From Saccharothrix sp. ST-888 (lineage in GTDB: Bacteria; Actinomycetota; Actinomycetes; Streptomycetales; Streptomycetaceae): a stretch of 64,000 bases of DNA. A program made the translations under genes and the position numbers. How positions within the stretch are numbered: the first letter of the stretch is position 1; the number at the start of each line of letters is the position of its first letter. Of the stretch, positions 32,592 to 41,000 are shown piece after piece. The notes beneath the pieces are model-generated. The model worked only from the letters and a program-made list of their open reading frames with translations, did no database searches and was not told the DNA's origin. Where the stretch lies: contig NZ_JYJF01000018.1 of NCBI RefSeq assembly GCF_000955975.1, forward strand, positions 12,253 through 76,252, read 5' to 3'.

Positions 32592-33359
32592 ATGACCCAG
32601 CGACTGACCGGCCGAGTGGCCGTCATCACCGGCGCGGGAAGCGGCATCGGACTGGCCACCGCGAAGCGGTTCGCCTCCGAGGGCGCCAAGGTGGTCTGCG
32701 TCGACATGAACGAGGACAGCGGGAAGAAGGCCGCCGCCGAGGTGGACGGCCTGTTCATCCAGGCGGACGTCACCGACGAGGACGCCGTCCGGGAGATGTA
32801 CGAGACCGCCGTGCGCGAGTTCGGCAGCCTGGACATCGCCTTCAACAACGCGGGCATCTCGCCGCCGGACGACGACTCGATCCTCACCACCGGTCTCGAC
32901 GCGTGGAAGCGCGTCCAGGAGGTCAACCTGACCAGCGTGTACCTGTGCTGCAAGTACGCGATCCCGCACATGCAGCGGCAGGGCAAGGGGTCGATCATCA
33001 ACACCGCGTCCTTCGTGGCGGTGATGGGCGCGGCGACCTCGCAGATCTCCTACAGCGCCTCCAAGGGCGGAGTGCTGTCGATGTCACGGGAGCTGGGCGT
33101 CCAGTTCGCGCGTGAGGGCGTCCGGATCAACGCCCTCTGCCCCGGGCCCGTCAACACGCCGCTGCTCCAGGAGCTCTTCGCCAAGGACCCCGAGCGCGCC
33201 GCCCGCCGACTGGTCCACATCCCCCTCGGCCGGTTCGCCGAGCCCGAGGAGATCGCCGCCGCCGTCGCCTTCCTGGCCAGCGACGACTCGTCCTTCATGA
33301 CGGCGAACACCTTCCTGGTGGACGGCGGCATCTCGGGCGCGTACGTGACCCCGCAGTAG
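32592..33359 (+). CDS. Short-chain dehydrogenase/reductase
   Basis: The 255-aa classical SDR has TGAGSGIG (about residues 14-21), NNAGIS, and the catalytic YSASK (about residues 153-157) with Ser upstream (NTASFVAV). The acidic residue at the end of the second strand (VVCVDMNE) indicates NAD rather than NADP. GAGGAG lies 8 nt before the ATG at 32592; a GTG at 32583 is too close to it. As last gene of the operon it could oxidise an alcohol group of the gamma-glutamylated substrate to the aldehyde used by the preceding enzyme. A fatty acid or sugar role is less consistent with context. Confidence 0.9.
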   Translation: MTQRLTGRVAVITGAGSGIGLATAKRFASEGAKVVCVDMNEDSGKKAAAEVDGLFIQADVTDEDAVREMYETAVREFGSLDIAFNNAGISPPDDDSILTTGLDAWKRVQEVNLTSVYLCCKYAIPHMQRQGKGSIINTASFVAVMGAATSQISYSASKGGVLSMSRELGVQFAREGVRINALCPGPVNTPLLQELFAKDPERAARRLVHIPLGRFAEPEEIAAAVAFLASDDSSFMTANTFLVDGGISGAYVTPQ

Positions 33360-33377
33360 CGGACGGCCGCGGCCCGG

Positions 33378-33414
33378 GGTCGGTGAGGACGGTCCCCAAC
33401 CGTCCTCACCGACC
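33378..33414. terminator. Perfect 15-bp bidirectional terminator
   Basis: GGTCGGTGAGGACGG (33378-33392) and its exact complement (33400-33414) enclose a 7-nt loop in the 61-bp gap between the SDR gene and the convergent MMPL gene. It ends both transcripts. Confidence 0.92.
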
Positions 33415-33420
33415 GGGCAG

Positions 33421-35775
33421 TCAGGCCCCGGCGCTGTGGTCGGCGGGCAGCGGCCCGCGTAGCTCGCGCTCCTCGGACTCGGCCGGGTCCTCCGAGCCGG
33501 CCGGGTCCGAGGAGCCGGTCGGGGAGGCGTCGGGGTGGCCGTCGCCCTCGATGTCCACGTGGGGCAGCAGACGGTCGAGCAGGCCGGGCAGCCACCAGTT
33601 GCGGTCCCCGAGCAGGATCATGCCGGCGGGCACCAGGACGCCCCGGACGACCGTGGCGTCGAGTGCGACGGCAGCGGCCAGGCCGATGCCGAACATCTTC
33701 ACCACAGGGTCGTCCGACAGCAGGTAGCTCAGGAAGACGCTGACCATGATCAGAGCGGCGGAGGTGATGATCCGTCCGGTACCGGCCAGGCCGTCGACGA
33801 CGGCACGGCGGTTGTCCCCGCCGCGCAGGTACGCCCCGCGGACGGCGGTCAGCAGGAACACCTCGTAGTCCATGGAGAGGCCGAACAGCACGGCGAACAT
33901 CAGCAGCGGGACGTAGCCGGGAATCGGGACGGCGCCGTCCAGGCCGATCAGGGCCGCGCCCCAGCCCCACTGGAAGACCGCGGTGAGGATGCCGTAGGCG
34001 GCCGCGACGGACAGCAGGTTCATCAGGGCGGCCTTCACCGCGACGACCGGCGAGCGGAAGGCCAGCAGCAGGAGCAGCGCTGCGACGGCGAGGACGAAGC
34101 CGACGATCAGGGGCAAGCGGTGGGCGAGCCGCTGGTTGAGGTCGGCCTGGCCGGCCGGGGTGCCGCCCACATGGGCGCTCTGACCGGTCCCGGCGGTGGC
34201 GCGGGGCAGGGTGGTGTCGCGCAGCCGGTGCACGAGTGCGGCGGTTGCCGGGTCCGAGGGAGCGGTGGCGGGGGTGACCTGCCAGCGGACGTGCGTGCCG
34301 TCCGAGCTGAGCTGCGCCTGGCCGACCGCGGCGACGCCCGGGGTGCTGCGGAGCGCCTTGCCGACGGCGGCGATCCGGGTGTCGGCGGAGCCGGACGCCG
34401 GGGAGGGCAGTGTGTCGACGACCTGGAGTGTCCCGTTGACCCCGGGGCCGAAGGCCGCTGACAGCCGGTCGTAGGCGGTGCGGCTCGCCGTGCCGACGGC
34501 GTTGTCTCCGGCGTCGAGCTGGCCGAACGTCAGGTCGGTCGCGGGGGCGGCGAGTACGGCGACCAGCGCGAGGGCCGCCAGGAGGGAGCGCCAGGGCCGC
34601 GCGGCGACCTGCTCCGCGATGCGGGCCCAGCCGCGCGGGCGGTTCCGGGAGCCGAGCCCTGCGGTCGCGGTCCCGGCCGGCTCGCCGTCCGGTCCGACCC
34701 CGCCCGCCGGGGTCGCGGTGGCGACGCGGCCGGCGGGTTCCCCGCCCGCCTGTGCGCCGGCCGCCGTCTTCGGGGTCAGCCTGCGGCCGAGCAGGACGAG
34801 TCCGGCGGGGAGCAGGGTGAGGGTGACCGCCATGGCGGTCAGGACGGCCATGCCCGGAGCCAGGGCCAGCGCGTACAGCAGGGGGAGACCGCCGAGGGCG
34901 AGGCCGGTGAGCGCGGCGACGACCGCGCTGCCGGCGAAGGCCACGGCCTTGCCGGAGCCGGCCATGGTGCGCACGGCCGCGTCCTCGATGCCGACGCCGG
35001 CCGCGCGCAGTTCGCGGAACCGGGTGAGGCAGAAGAGGCCGTAGTCGATCCCCACGCCCAGTCCGACCATGGCCGCGATGGTCTCGCCGGAGTCCGGCAT
35101 GTCGACCAGGTGGCCCACCAGGCCGAGGGCGGGCAGCGAGATGCCGAGCCCGACCGCTCCGGCGAGCAGCGGGACGCCGGCCGCGAGCAGGCTGCCGAAG
35201 GAGACGGCGAGGATGACGAACGCGGTCGTGAGGCCGATGGCTTCGCTGTGGCCGGTGGAGCCCTTGTCGACGGCGGCGGCCAGGTAGCCCCCGGGGGTGA
35301 CCTCGATGCCGGCGGTGGCTGCCGGGCGGGCCGCCGCCACGATGTTCCGGGTGATCCCCGGCGTGATGTCCCGCCCGGTGACGTCGAGTTCGACGGACAG
35401 GTAGGCGGTGTGGCCGTCGGGGCTCATGGCCGCCCGGCCGGCCGGGTCGTACGGCGTGGTGACGGCCACCACGTGGGCCACCTCCGCGATGGCGCGCGCG
35501 GCGGCCTCGACCGCCTTGGTCGCGTCGGCGGAGGTGAGCTGCGGCGCGTCCGCTGCGGTGTGCAGCACGACGGGCTGCCTGCCCGAGGCGGAGCCGGGGA
35601 AGGCCCTGGCGGCGTCGCTCGCGGCCTGGCTGTCGCTGCCCGGGATGGTGACCGCGTCGGTGGTGACCCGTCCGAACACGCCCACGGCCACGGCAGCGGC
35701 GGCGAGCAGCAGCAGCCAGGCGGCCACGGTTCTCCTGGGTCTGCGGGCACACCATCGCCCCACGGTGCTGAACAT
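33421..35775 (-). CDS. MMPL/RND-family membrane transporter
   Basis: The 784-aa protein has the two-fold MMPL plan: a helix near the N terminus (VAAWLLLLAAAAVAVGVFG), a large periplasm-side domain, then five helices, repeated once. GLGVGIDYGLFCLTRFRE and FGLSMDYEVFLLTAVRGA are the paired loop motifs with the Asp-Tyr couple thought to relay protons. Such proteins export lipids or drugs. The ATG at 35775 has GGAAGGG upstream; in-frame extension beyond it has no support. The C-terminal 50 residues are acidic and Ser/Glu-rich. Two TetR-type operators lie between it and a divergent TetR gene, so it is an induced efflux system. Confidence 0.9.
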   Translation of the reverse strand: MFSTVGRWCARRPRRTVAAWLLLLAAAAVAVGVFGRVTTDAVTIPGSDSQAASDAARAFPGSASGRQPVVLHTAADAPQLTSADATKAVEAAARAIAEVAHVVAVTTPYDPAGRAAMSPDGHTAYLSVELDVTGRDITPGITRNIVAAARPAATAGIEVTPGGYLAAAVDKGSTGHSEAIGLTTAFVILAVSFGSLLAAGVPLLAGAVGLGISLPALGLVGHLVDMPDSGETIAAMVGLGVGIDYGLFCLTRFRELRAAGVGIEDAAVRTMAGSGKAVAFAGSAVVAALTGLALGGLPLLYALALAPGMAVLTAMAVTLTLLPAGLVLLGRRLTPKTAAGAQAGGEPAGRVATATPAGGVGPDGEPAGTATAGLGSRNRPRGWARIAEQVAARPWRSLLAALALVAVLAAPATDLTFGQLDAGDNAVGTASRTAYDRLSAAFGPGVNGTLQVVDTLPSPASGSADTRIAAVGKALRSTPGVAAVGQAQLSSDGTHVRWQVTPATAPSDPATAALVHRLRDTTLPRATAGTGQSAHVGGTPAGQADLNQRLAHRLPLIVGFVLAVAALLLLLAFRSPVVAVKAALMNLLSVAAAYGILTAVFQWGWGAALIGLDGAVPIPGYVPLLMFAVLFGLSMDYEVFLLTAVRGAYLRGGDNRRAVVDGLAGTGRIITSAALIMVSVFLSYLLSDDPVVKMFGIGLAAAVALDATVVRGVLVPAGMILLGDRNWWLPGLLDRLLPHVDIEGDGHPDASPTGSSDPAGSEDPAESEERELRGPLPADHSAGA

Positions 35776-35831
35776 CGGCGAGTCGCCCTTCCGTACGGCA
35801 GCGGTCGCGGCGCGCCCTGCCCGAAAACTAA

Positions 35832-35874
35832 TTGCACTCCGAGTGCAGCCGTACAGTTGCATCCGGAGTGCAAC
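35832..35874. promoter_or_regulatory. Two TetR operators between MMPL and tetR genes
   Basis: TTGCACTCCGAGTGCAG (35832-35848, palindrome TGCACTC-C-GAGTGCA) and GTTGCATCCGGAGTGCAAC (35856-35874) are two versions of one inverted repeat with TTGCA ends. Their centres are 25 bp apart in the 128-bp divergent space. They are the likely targets of the adjacent TetR protein. Confidence 0.8.
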
Positions 35875-35903
35875 AATGTCAACGAGAGGGAGGAGGCCCC
35901 GAG

Positions 35904-36545
35904 GTGGAACAGGCCGCGCAGGAGACGGACCGGCGCGCTCCGGACGGTCGTACGGAACGCGGGCGGCAGACCCGGGAGAAGATCGCCGACGCGCTGCTCT
36001 CCCTGCTGGACGAGGGGGAGTCGCGTTTCGTGGCGGACCGGGTCGCCGAACGCGCCGGGGTGTCACGCCGCCTGGTGTTCCACCACTTCGAGGACATGGC
36101 TCAGCTGGTGGACATCGCCATCACCCGGCGGCTGGACCAACTGGGCGCCCAGATCAGGCCGTTGCCGACGGACGGCCGACGAGAGGTGCGGGTGGCGGCA
36201 CTCGCGGAACAGCGTGCGCGGATCCTGGAGTGGCTCACTCCGGCGCGCCTGGCGGTCATGCGCCTGGAGAATCCGTCCGAGCGCATCCAGCAGGTCATCC
36301 GGCAGGTCATGGACTTCGCCCGGCAGCGACTCGCCGAGGTCTTCGCCGTCGAACTCGACCCGCTGCCCGAGAGCCGCAGGACCGACCTGCTCAACGGACT
36401 GGACGCCGTGACCACCTGGAGCACCTGGTACCACTGGCGCAGCAGCGGCCTCGACGTCGAGGCGGCCCGCCGCACCATGGAGGCGACCGTTCACGCCCTG
36501 CTCGCCGCCGCCGACCTGCCCGGGACGGCGGCGGACGGACCGTGA
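35904..36545 (+). CDS. TetR-family regulator of the MMPL transporter
   Basis: The 213-aa protein has an N-terminal HTH (TREKIADALLSLLDEGESRFVADRVAERAGVSRRLVFHHF) and a helical ligand domain with WSTWYHWRSSGLDVEAARRTM near the end. The GTG at 35904 has GGGAGGAGG upstream. Longer in-frame starts would run through the operators and are rejected. It is divergent from the MMPL gene and probably represses both promoters through the two sites at 35832-35874. The ligand is unknown, though MMPL regulators often sense lipids or drugs. Confidence 0.9.
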   Translation: MEQAAQETDRRAPDGRTERGRQTREKIADALLSLLDEGESRFVADRVAERAGVSRRLVFHHFEDMAQLVDIAITRRLDQLGAQIRPLPTDGRREVRVAALAEQRARILEWLTPARLAVMRLENPSERIQQVIRQVMDFARQRLAEVFAVELDPLPESRRTDLLNGLDAVTTWSTWYHWRSSGLDVEAARRTMEATVHALLAAADLPGTAADGP

Positions 36546-36585
36546 CCCTGCCGCACCTCAACGTGGGCAGAGGAGCCGACGGTTC

Positions 36586-36705
36586 TCAGTGATACCAGGG
36601 GAGTCGGACCGGGACGCCGAAGGGCTCGGCGAGGCGGACGCGCTCGGCGCCGGGCGTGGCGAGGGTCTCGACGGCCAGGCCGCCGCCGTCGCGTGCGCGG
36701 GTCAT
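36586..36705 (-). CDS. 39-aa protein coupled to the agmatinase gene
   Basis: The ATG at 36705 overlaps the agmatinase stop (ATGA), and the frame runs 39 codons to a TGA at 36586. The product is Arg/Gly/Pro-rich and ends VPVRLPWYH; I recognise no family. It may be a genuine coupled small protein or the truncated start of a lost gene. Codon third positions are nearly all G or C, which fits coding use. Confidence 0.45.
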   Translation of the reverse strand: MTRARDGGGLAVETLATPGAERVRLAEPFGVPVRLPWYH

Positions 36706-37649
36706 CCGGCCACCTGCCGGGCCATCAGGGTGGTCAACTCGTAGGCGGTGTGCGAGGCGGCGACGGCGGTGATCTCGGCGTGGTCGTACACGGGGGCGAC
36801 CTCCACCACGTCGGCACCGACCAGTCGGCAGCCGGCCAAGCCCCGCAGGATCTCCAGGAGTTCGCGCGAGGTGAGGCCGCCGGCCTCGGGGGTGCCGGTG
36901 CCGGGCGCGTGGGCCGGGTCGAGGACGTCGATGTCGACGGAGACGTACAGCGGCCGGTCGCCGACCCGCTCGCGCAGCTGCTGGGCGATCTCGTCCACGC
37001 CGCGCCGCATCACGTCGGCGGAGGTGACGACACCGAATCCGAGCTTCTCGTCCTCGGTGAGGTCCTGCCTGCCGTACAGCGGGCCCCTGGTACCGACGTG
37101 GGAGAGCGCGGAGGTGTCCAGGATGCCCTCCTCGACGGCGCGCCGGAACGGGGTGCCGTGGGTGTACTGGGCGCCGAAGTAGGTGTCCCAGGTGTCCAGA
37201 TGGGCATCGAAGTGCAGCAGTGCGACCGGGCCGTGGAGCTTGGCGACCGAGCGCAGCAGCGGCAGCGCGACGGTGTGGTCGCCGCCGAGGGTGAGCAACT
37301 TCGCGCCGGTGGCGAGGAGTTCGTCCGCGGCGGCCTCGATGCCCGCCACCGCCTCGTTGATGTCGAAGGGATTGACCGCGATGTCACCCGCGTCCGCCAC
37401 CTGGGCGAGCGCGAACGGTGCGGCGTCCTGTGCCGGGTTGTACGGCCGCAGCAGGCGGCTCGCCTCGCGCACGGCGTTGCCGCCGAACCGGGCGCCGGGC
37501 CGGTAGGAGACCCCGGAGTCGAACGGGATGCCGACCACGGCGATGTCGGCGCGCGGCACCTCGTCCAGGCGCGGCAGCCGGGCGAAGGTGGCCGGTCCGG
37601 CGTAGCGCGGGACGCGGGAGGAGTCGACGGGTCCACGGGGGGTGGTCAT
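36702..37649 (-). CDS. speB: Agmatinase / ureohydrolase family
   Basis: The 315-aa arginase-fold enzyme hydrolyses a guanidino compound to an amine and urea. All manganese-binding motifs are present: GGDHT (about residue 122), DAHLDTWD (about 146-153) and SVDIDVLDPAHAPGTGTPEAGG (about 230-250). The last matches agmatinase rather than arginase. The product of agmatine would be putrescine, which could in principle feed a gamma-glutamylation pathway like the operon at 27.5-33.4 kb, though the two loci are separated by the MMPL pair. The start codon is an ATG at 37649; a damaged PucR regulator remnant lies divergently upstream. Confidence 0.9.
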   Translation of the reverse strand: MTTPRGPVDSSRVPRYAGPATFARLPRLDEVPRADIAVVGIPFDSGVSYRPGARFGGNAVREASRLLRPYNPAQDAAPFALAQVADAGDIAVNPFDINEAVAGIEAAADELLATGAKLLTLGGDHTVALPLLRSVAKLHGPVALLHFDAHLDTWDTYFGAQYTHGTPFRRAVEEGILDTSALSHVGTRGPLYGRQDLTEDEKLGFGVVTSADVMRRGVDEIAQQLRERVGDRPLYVSVDIDVLDPAHAPGTGTPEAGGLTSRELLEILRGLAGCRLVGADVVEVAPVYDHAEITAVAASHTAYELTTLMARQVAG

Positions 37650-37904
37650 GGCCGGCCTTTCTGCGAGGGGGAGTTCGGACGGCGGCGTCGGTCGGATCGG
37701 TGGCGGGACCGGCGGCGAGGTACGCGGCCGGGCTCGCAGGCAGCCCGTAGTGGATCGGTTCGTCGGCCGGCACGCCCTTGACCGACCTCGGCACGACCAC
37801 GTTCACGCCGCCGAGGCCGATCGAGGCGAGCACACCGGCCGAGGTGCCGCGCCGCCAGACCAGGTTGCCGTTCGGTGCCGTCGGCGGCAACACCGCCCGC
37901 CGGC

Positions 37905-38084
37905 CGCCGCCGCCGCTCACCGGGCTCCCGCTGGACGGTCGTCCGGCCGTGCCCGAGACCCTGCGCACCTGGCTCTCCCCGCACGCCAGTCGGGAGCACA
38001 CGGCCTCCGCGCTCGGCGCCCACCGCAACACCGTCGGCAACGGATCGCCCGCGCTCCGGAAGAAGCTCCCCGCGCCCAGAGGGC
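37905..38084 (+). pseudogene. PucR-type regulator remnant with frameshift
   Basis: In one frame the DNA reads TLRTWLSPHASREHTASALGAHRNTV (positions about 37957-38035), the C-terminal PucR helix-turn-helix. Right after HRNTV the family motif RQRIARA continues in the next frame from about 38036. Loss of a single base at about 38035 explains this. No PucR or GGDEF-like upstream domain is visible in 37650-37905, so the gene is also truncated at the 5' side, and the 3' end runs into the convergent phosphatase gene. PucR regulators frequently flank ureohydrolase and purine genes, so this was probably the agmatinase regulator. Confidence 0.6.
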
Positions 38085-41000
38085 TCAGTGCGTGCTCCCC
38101 GGCGGGATCTCCAGCTCGAACCAGACGACCTTGCCCTGGGTGGTGCTCCGGCTGCCCCAGCGGTGGGCGATCTCGTTGATCAGGTGCATGCCGCGGCCGC
38201 CCTCGTCGGAGGCCCGGGCCCGGCGGATCCTCGGCGCGTGACTGTCGATGTCGGCCACCTCCACCGTCAGGTCCGCATTGCGGAAGATCCGCACCTCGGT
38301 CGGCGCCCCGGCATGCACCAGCGCATTGGTGATCAGCTCGCTGGTCAGCAGCTCGGCGTGGTCGATCAGCCCGGTGAGACCCCAGGACCTGAGCGTGCGG
38401 CGGACGAACCGCCGCGCGTGGCCGGCCATCGACGGGTCGCCGGCCAGCGGCAGTACGGCCAGCTGGTCCGAGCTCAGCGGACGGGAGTGGGCCATGATCA
38501 CGGCGATGTCGTCGCCCTGGACGGTGTCCGAGGTCAGTGCGGTGAGCACGGCGTCGCAGGTCTGCTCCAGCGTGGGCCGACGGTCGGCCACCGTACGGCG
38601 CAGCAGCTCCACGCCCTCGTCCAGATCCTGGTCCCGGCGCTCCACCAGGCCGTCGGTGTAGAGCACCAGGATGCCGTCCTCGGGCAGGGTGAAGTGCACG
38701 GACTCGAACGGCACCCCGCCGACCCCCAGCGGTGCGGCCGGCGGCAGCTCCAGCAGGCGCGCCGAACCCGGCGCCTCGGCCAGCACGGGCGGCAGGTGCC
38801 CGGCGCTGGCGGCGGTGCAGCTCCGGTCGAGCGGGTCGAAGACCACGCAGACACAGGTCGCGAACTGCCCCTCGCCGACTGCCGCCGCAGCGTCGTCCAG
38901 CCGCCGCAGCACCCGGGCGGGATCCAGGTCGATCGTGATCAGTGTCCTTGCCACCGTGCGGAGTTGGCCCATCGTCGCGGCGGCCCGGATGCCGTGTCCC
39001 ATCACGTCGCCGACGATCAGCGCGACCCGCCCGCCGGACAGCGGCACCACGTCGAACCAGTCGCCGCCCACCTCACTGATCACACTGCTCGGCAGATAGC
39101 GGTACGCGATCTCCAGACCGAGCGAGCGGTGCACCTCCTGCGGCAGCAGACTGCGCTGGAGCGTCAGCGCGGTGTCCCGCTCGCGCCGGTACAGCCGGGC
39201 GTTGTCGATGCACACCGCCGCGCGCGCCGCCAGCTCCTCCGCGAGCGCCACGTCCGCCATGGTGAACGGCTCCGGATTGGCCGTCCGGACGAACTCCGCC
39301 CCGCCCAGCACCACACCCCGGGCCAGCAGCGGCACCATCAGGTACGAGTGCACGCCCGCCGTCAGGCTCGGCACCACCCGCTCCGGCGCGGCCACGATCC
39401 GGCGCAGCGCCTTCTCGTCCACCTCCGCCACCAGGATCGACCGCCCGGTCCGCAGACTCTGCGCGTACACCTCGGCGGACTGCGAGAGGCCGCCGACCGG
39501 ATCCGAGGAGCTCACCATCCGGCCGTCCTCCGTCAGGTTGCCGTGCTCGTCCGCCTCGCCGACGGCGACCGCGCGCATCATCACCGGACCGTCCATCGGC
39601 AGCTCGGTGAGCTCCTCGCCCTCCAGCACCGACTCCAGCAGGTCGACCGTGGTGAAGTCGGCGAAACGCGGCACCACCACCTCGACCAGCTCACGCGCCG
39701 TGCGGTGGACGTCCAGGGTGGCCCCGATCCGGGTGCTGGCCTCGTTGAGCAGGGCGAGGCGCTGCTGCGCGGCATGGGTCTCGTCCAGCGCCAGCTGGCG
39801 CTGCCGGGCCGCGTCGCGTTCCCGGTTGTACAGCAGGGCGTTGTCGATGGAGACCGCCGCCCGGGCCGCCAGCTCTCCGGCCAGCGACAGATCCTCCTCG
39901 CTGAACGGCGTTTCGCTCCGCTGCCGGTAGAAGGCCGTCACCCCGATCGCCGAACCGCGGGCGATCAGCGGCACCACCATGCACGAGCCGACCTCCTCCC
40001 GCGCGCTGGCGGTCAGCCGCCGCGGGTCCTCGGCGAACCAGCGCAGCGCGGCGCCCTCCAGGACCGGGATCAGTACGGGGCGGCGGTGCGACAGCGCCCA
40101 GGCGTACGGCGTGGAAGGGTTGAACCGGTGCACACTGCCGATCGGCGCGAGCGGCCGCAACCGCGAACCGGGTGCGGCGTTGAAGGCCATCCGGCGCAGC
40201 ACCGCCGACCGGTCCGCCGGGCTCGGCGTCATCGGCTCCTCGCCGCGCACCAGCGCGTCCAGGACCTCCACCACCACCGTGTCCGCCAGTTCGGGCGCCG
40301 CGACCTCGGCCAACTCCCGTGCGGTCTGGCCCAGATCGAGCGTGGTACCGATCCGGGCCGAGGCCCGGTTCACCAGCGCCAGCCGCGCCTGGGCCGCCTT
40401 CGCGCTCCGAAGCGCCTCCGCCCTGGCCAGTGCCGTCTCGTGCTGCTGCTGGTAGAGGCGGGCGTTGTCGATCGCCACCGCCGCCCGGGCCACCAGCTCG
40501 TCGCCCAGCCGGGTGTCCTCGTCGTCGTGGGACGCCCGCTTGCCGCGCCGGGCGTACACCACCATGCCCAGCACGGTGCCCCGGGCGACCAGCGGGGTGA
40601 TCCGCACCGGCAGCGACCGCTCGCCGCGATAGGCCTTCTCCTGCTCGGGCGGCATGTCGGCGGAGAGGAGGGGCAGTTCCCAGGACGGCACGACCACCGT
40701 CCGGCCCGAGGCCATCGCCCGCGCGTACGGCGAGTCCCGCGGTATCCGGTACACCGCCTCGATGGGCAGGTGCTTCAGGGGGTACTCCGGGTCCGTCGTC
40801 CCCACCGCCAGCCGACGCACCTGCTGGATGCCCTCCTCGCCCTCGGGCCGTCCGCTCTCCCGCTCCTCGCTGTCCCGCTCCTTGCTGTCCCGCTCCTCGC
40901 TGTCCCGCCTCTCGCTGTCCCGCTCCGCGCTGTCCCGCTGCTCCTCGTACCGGCCCTTGTCCCGCCTCTCGTCGTCCCACGTCTCGTGCTCCGGTCCGTC

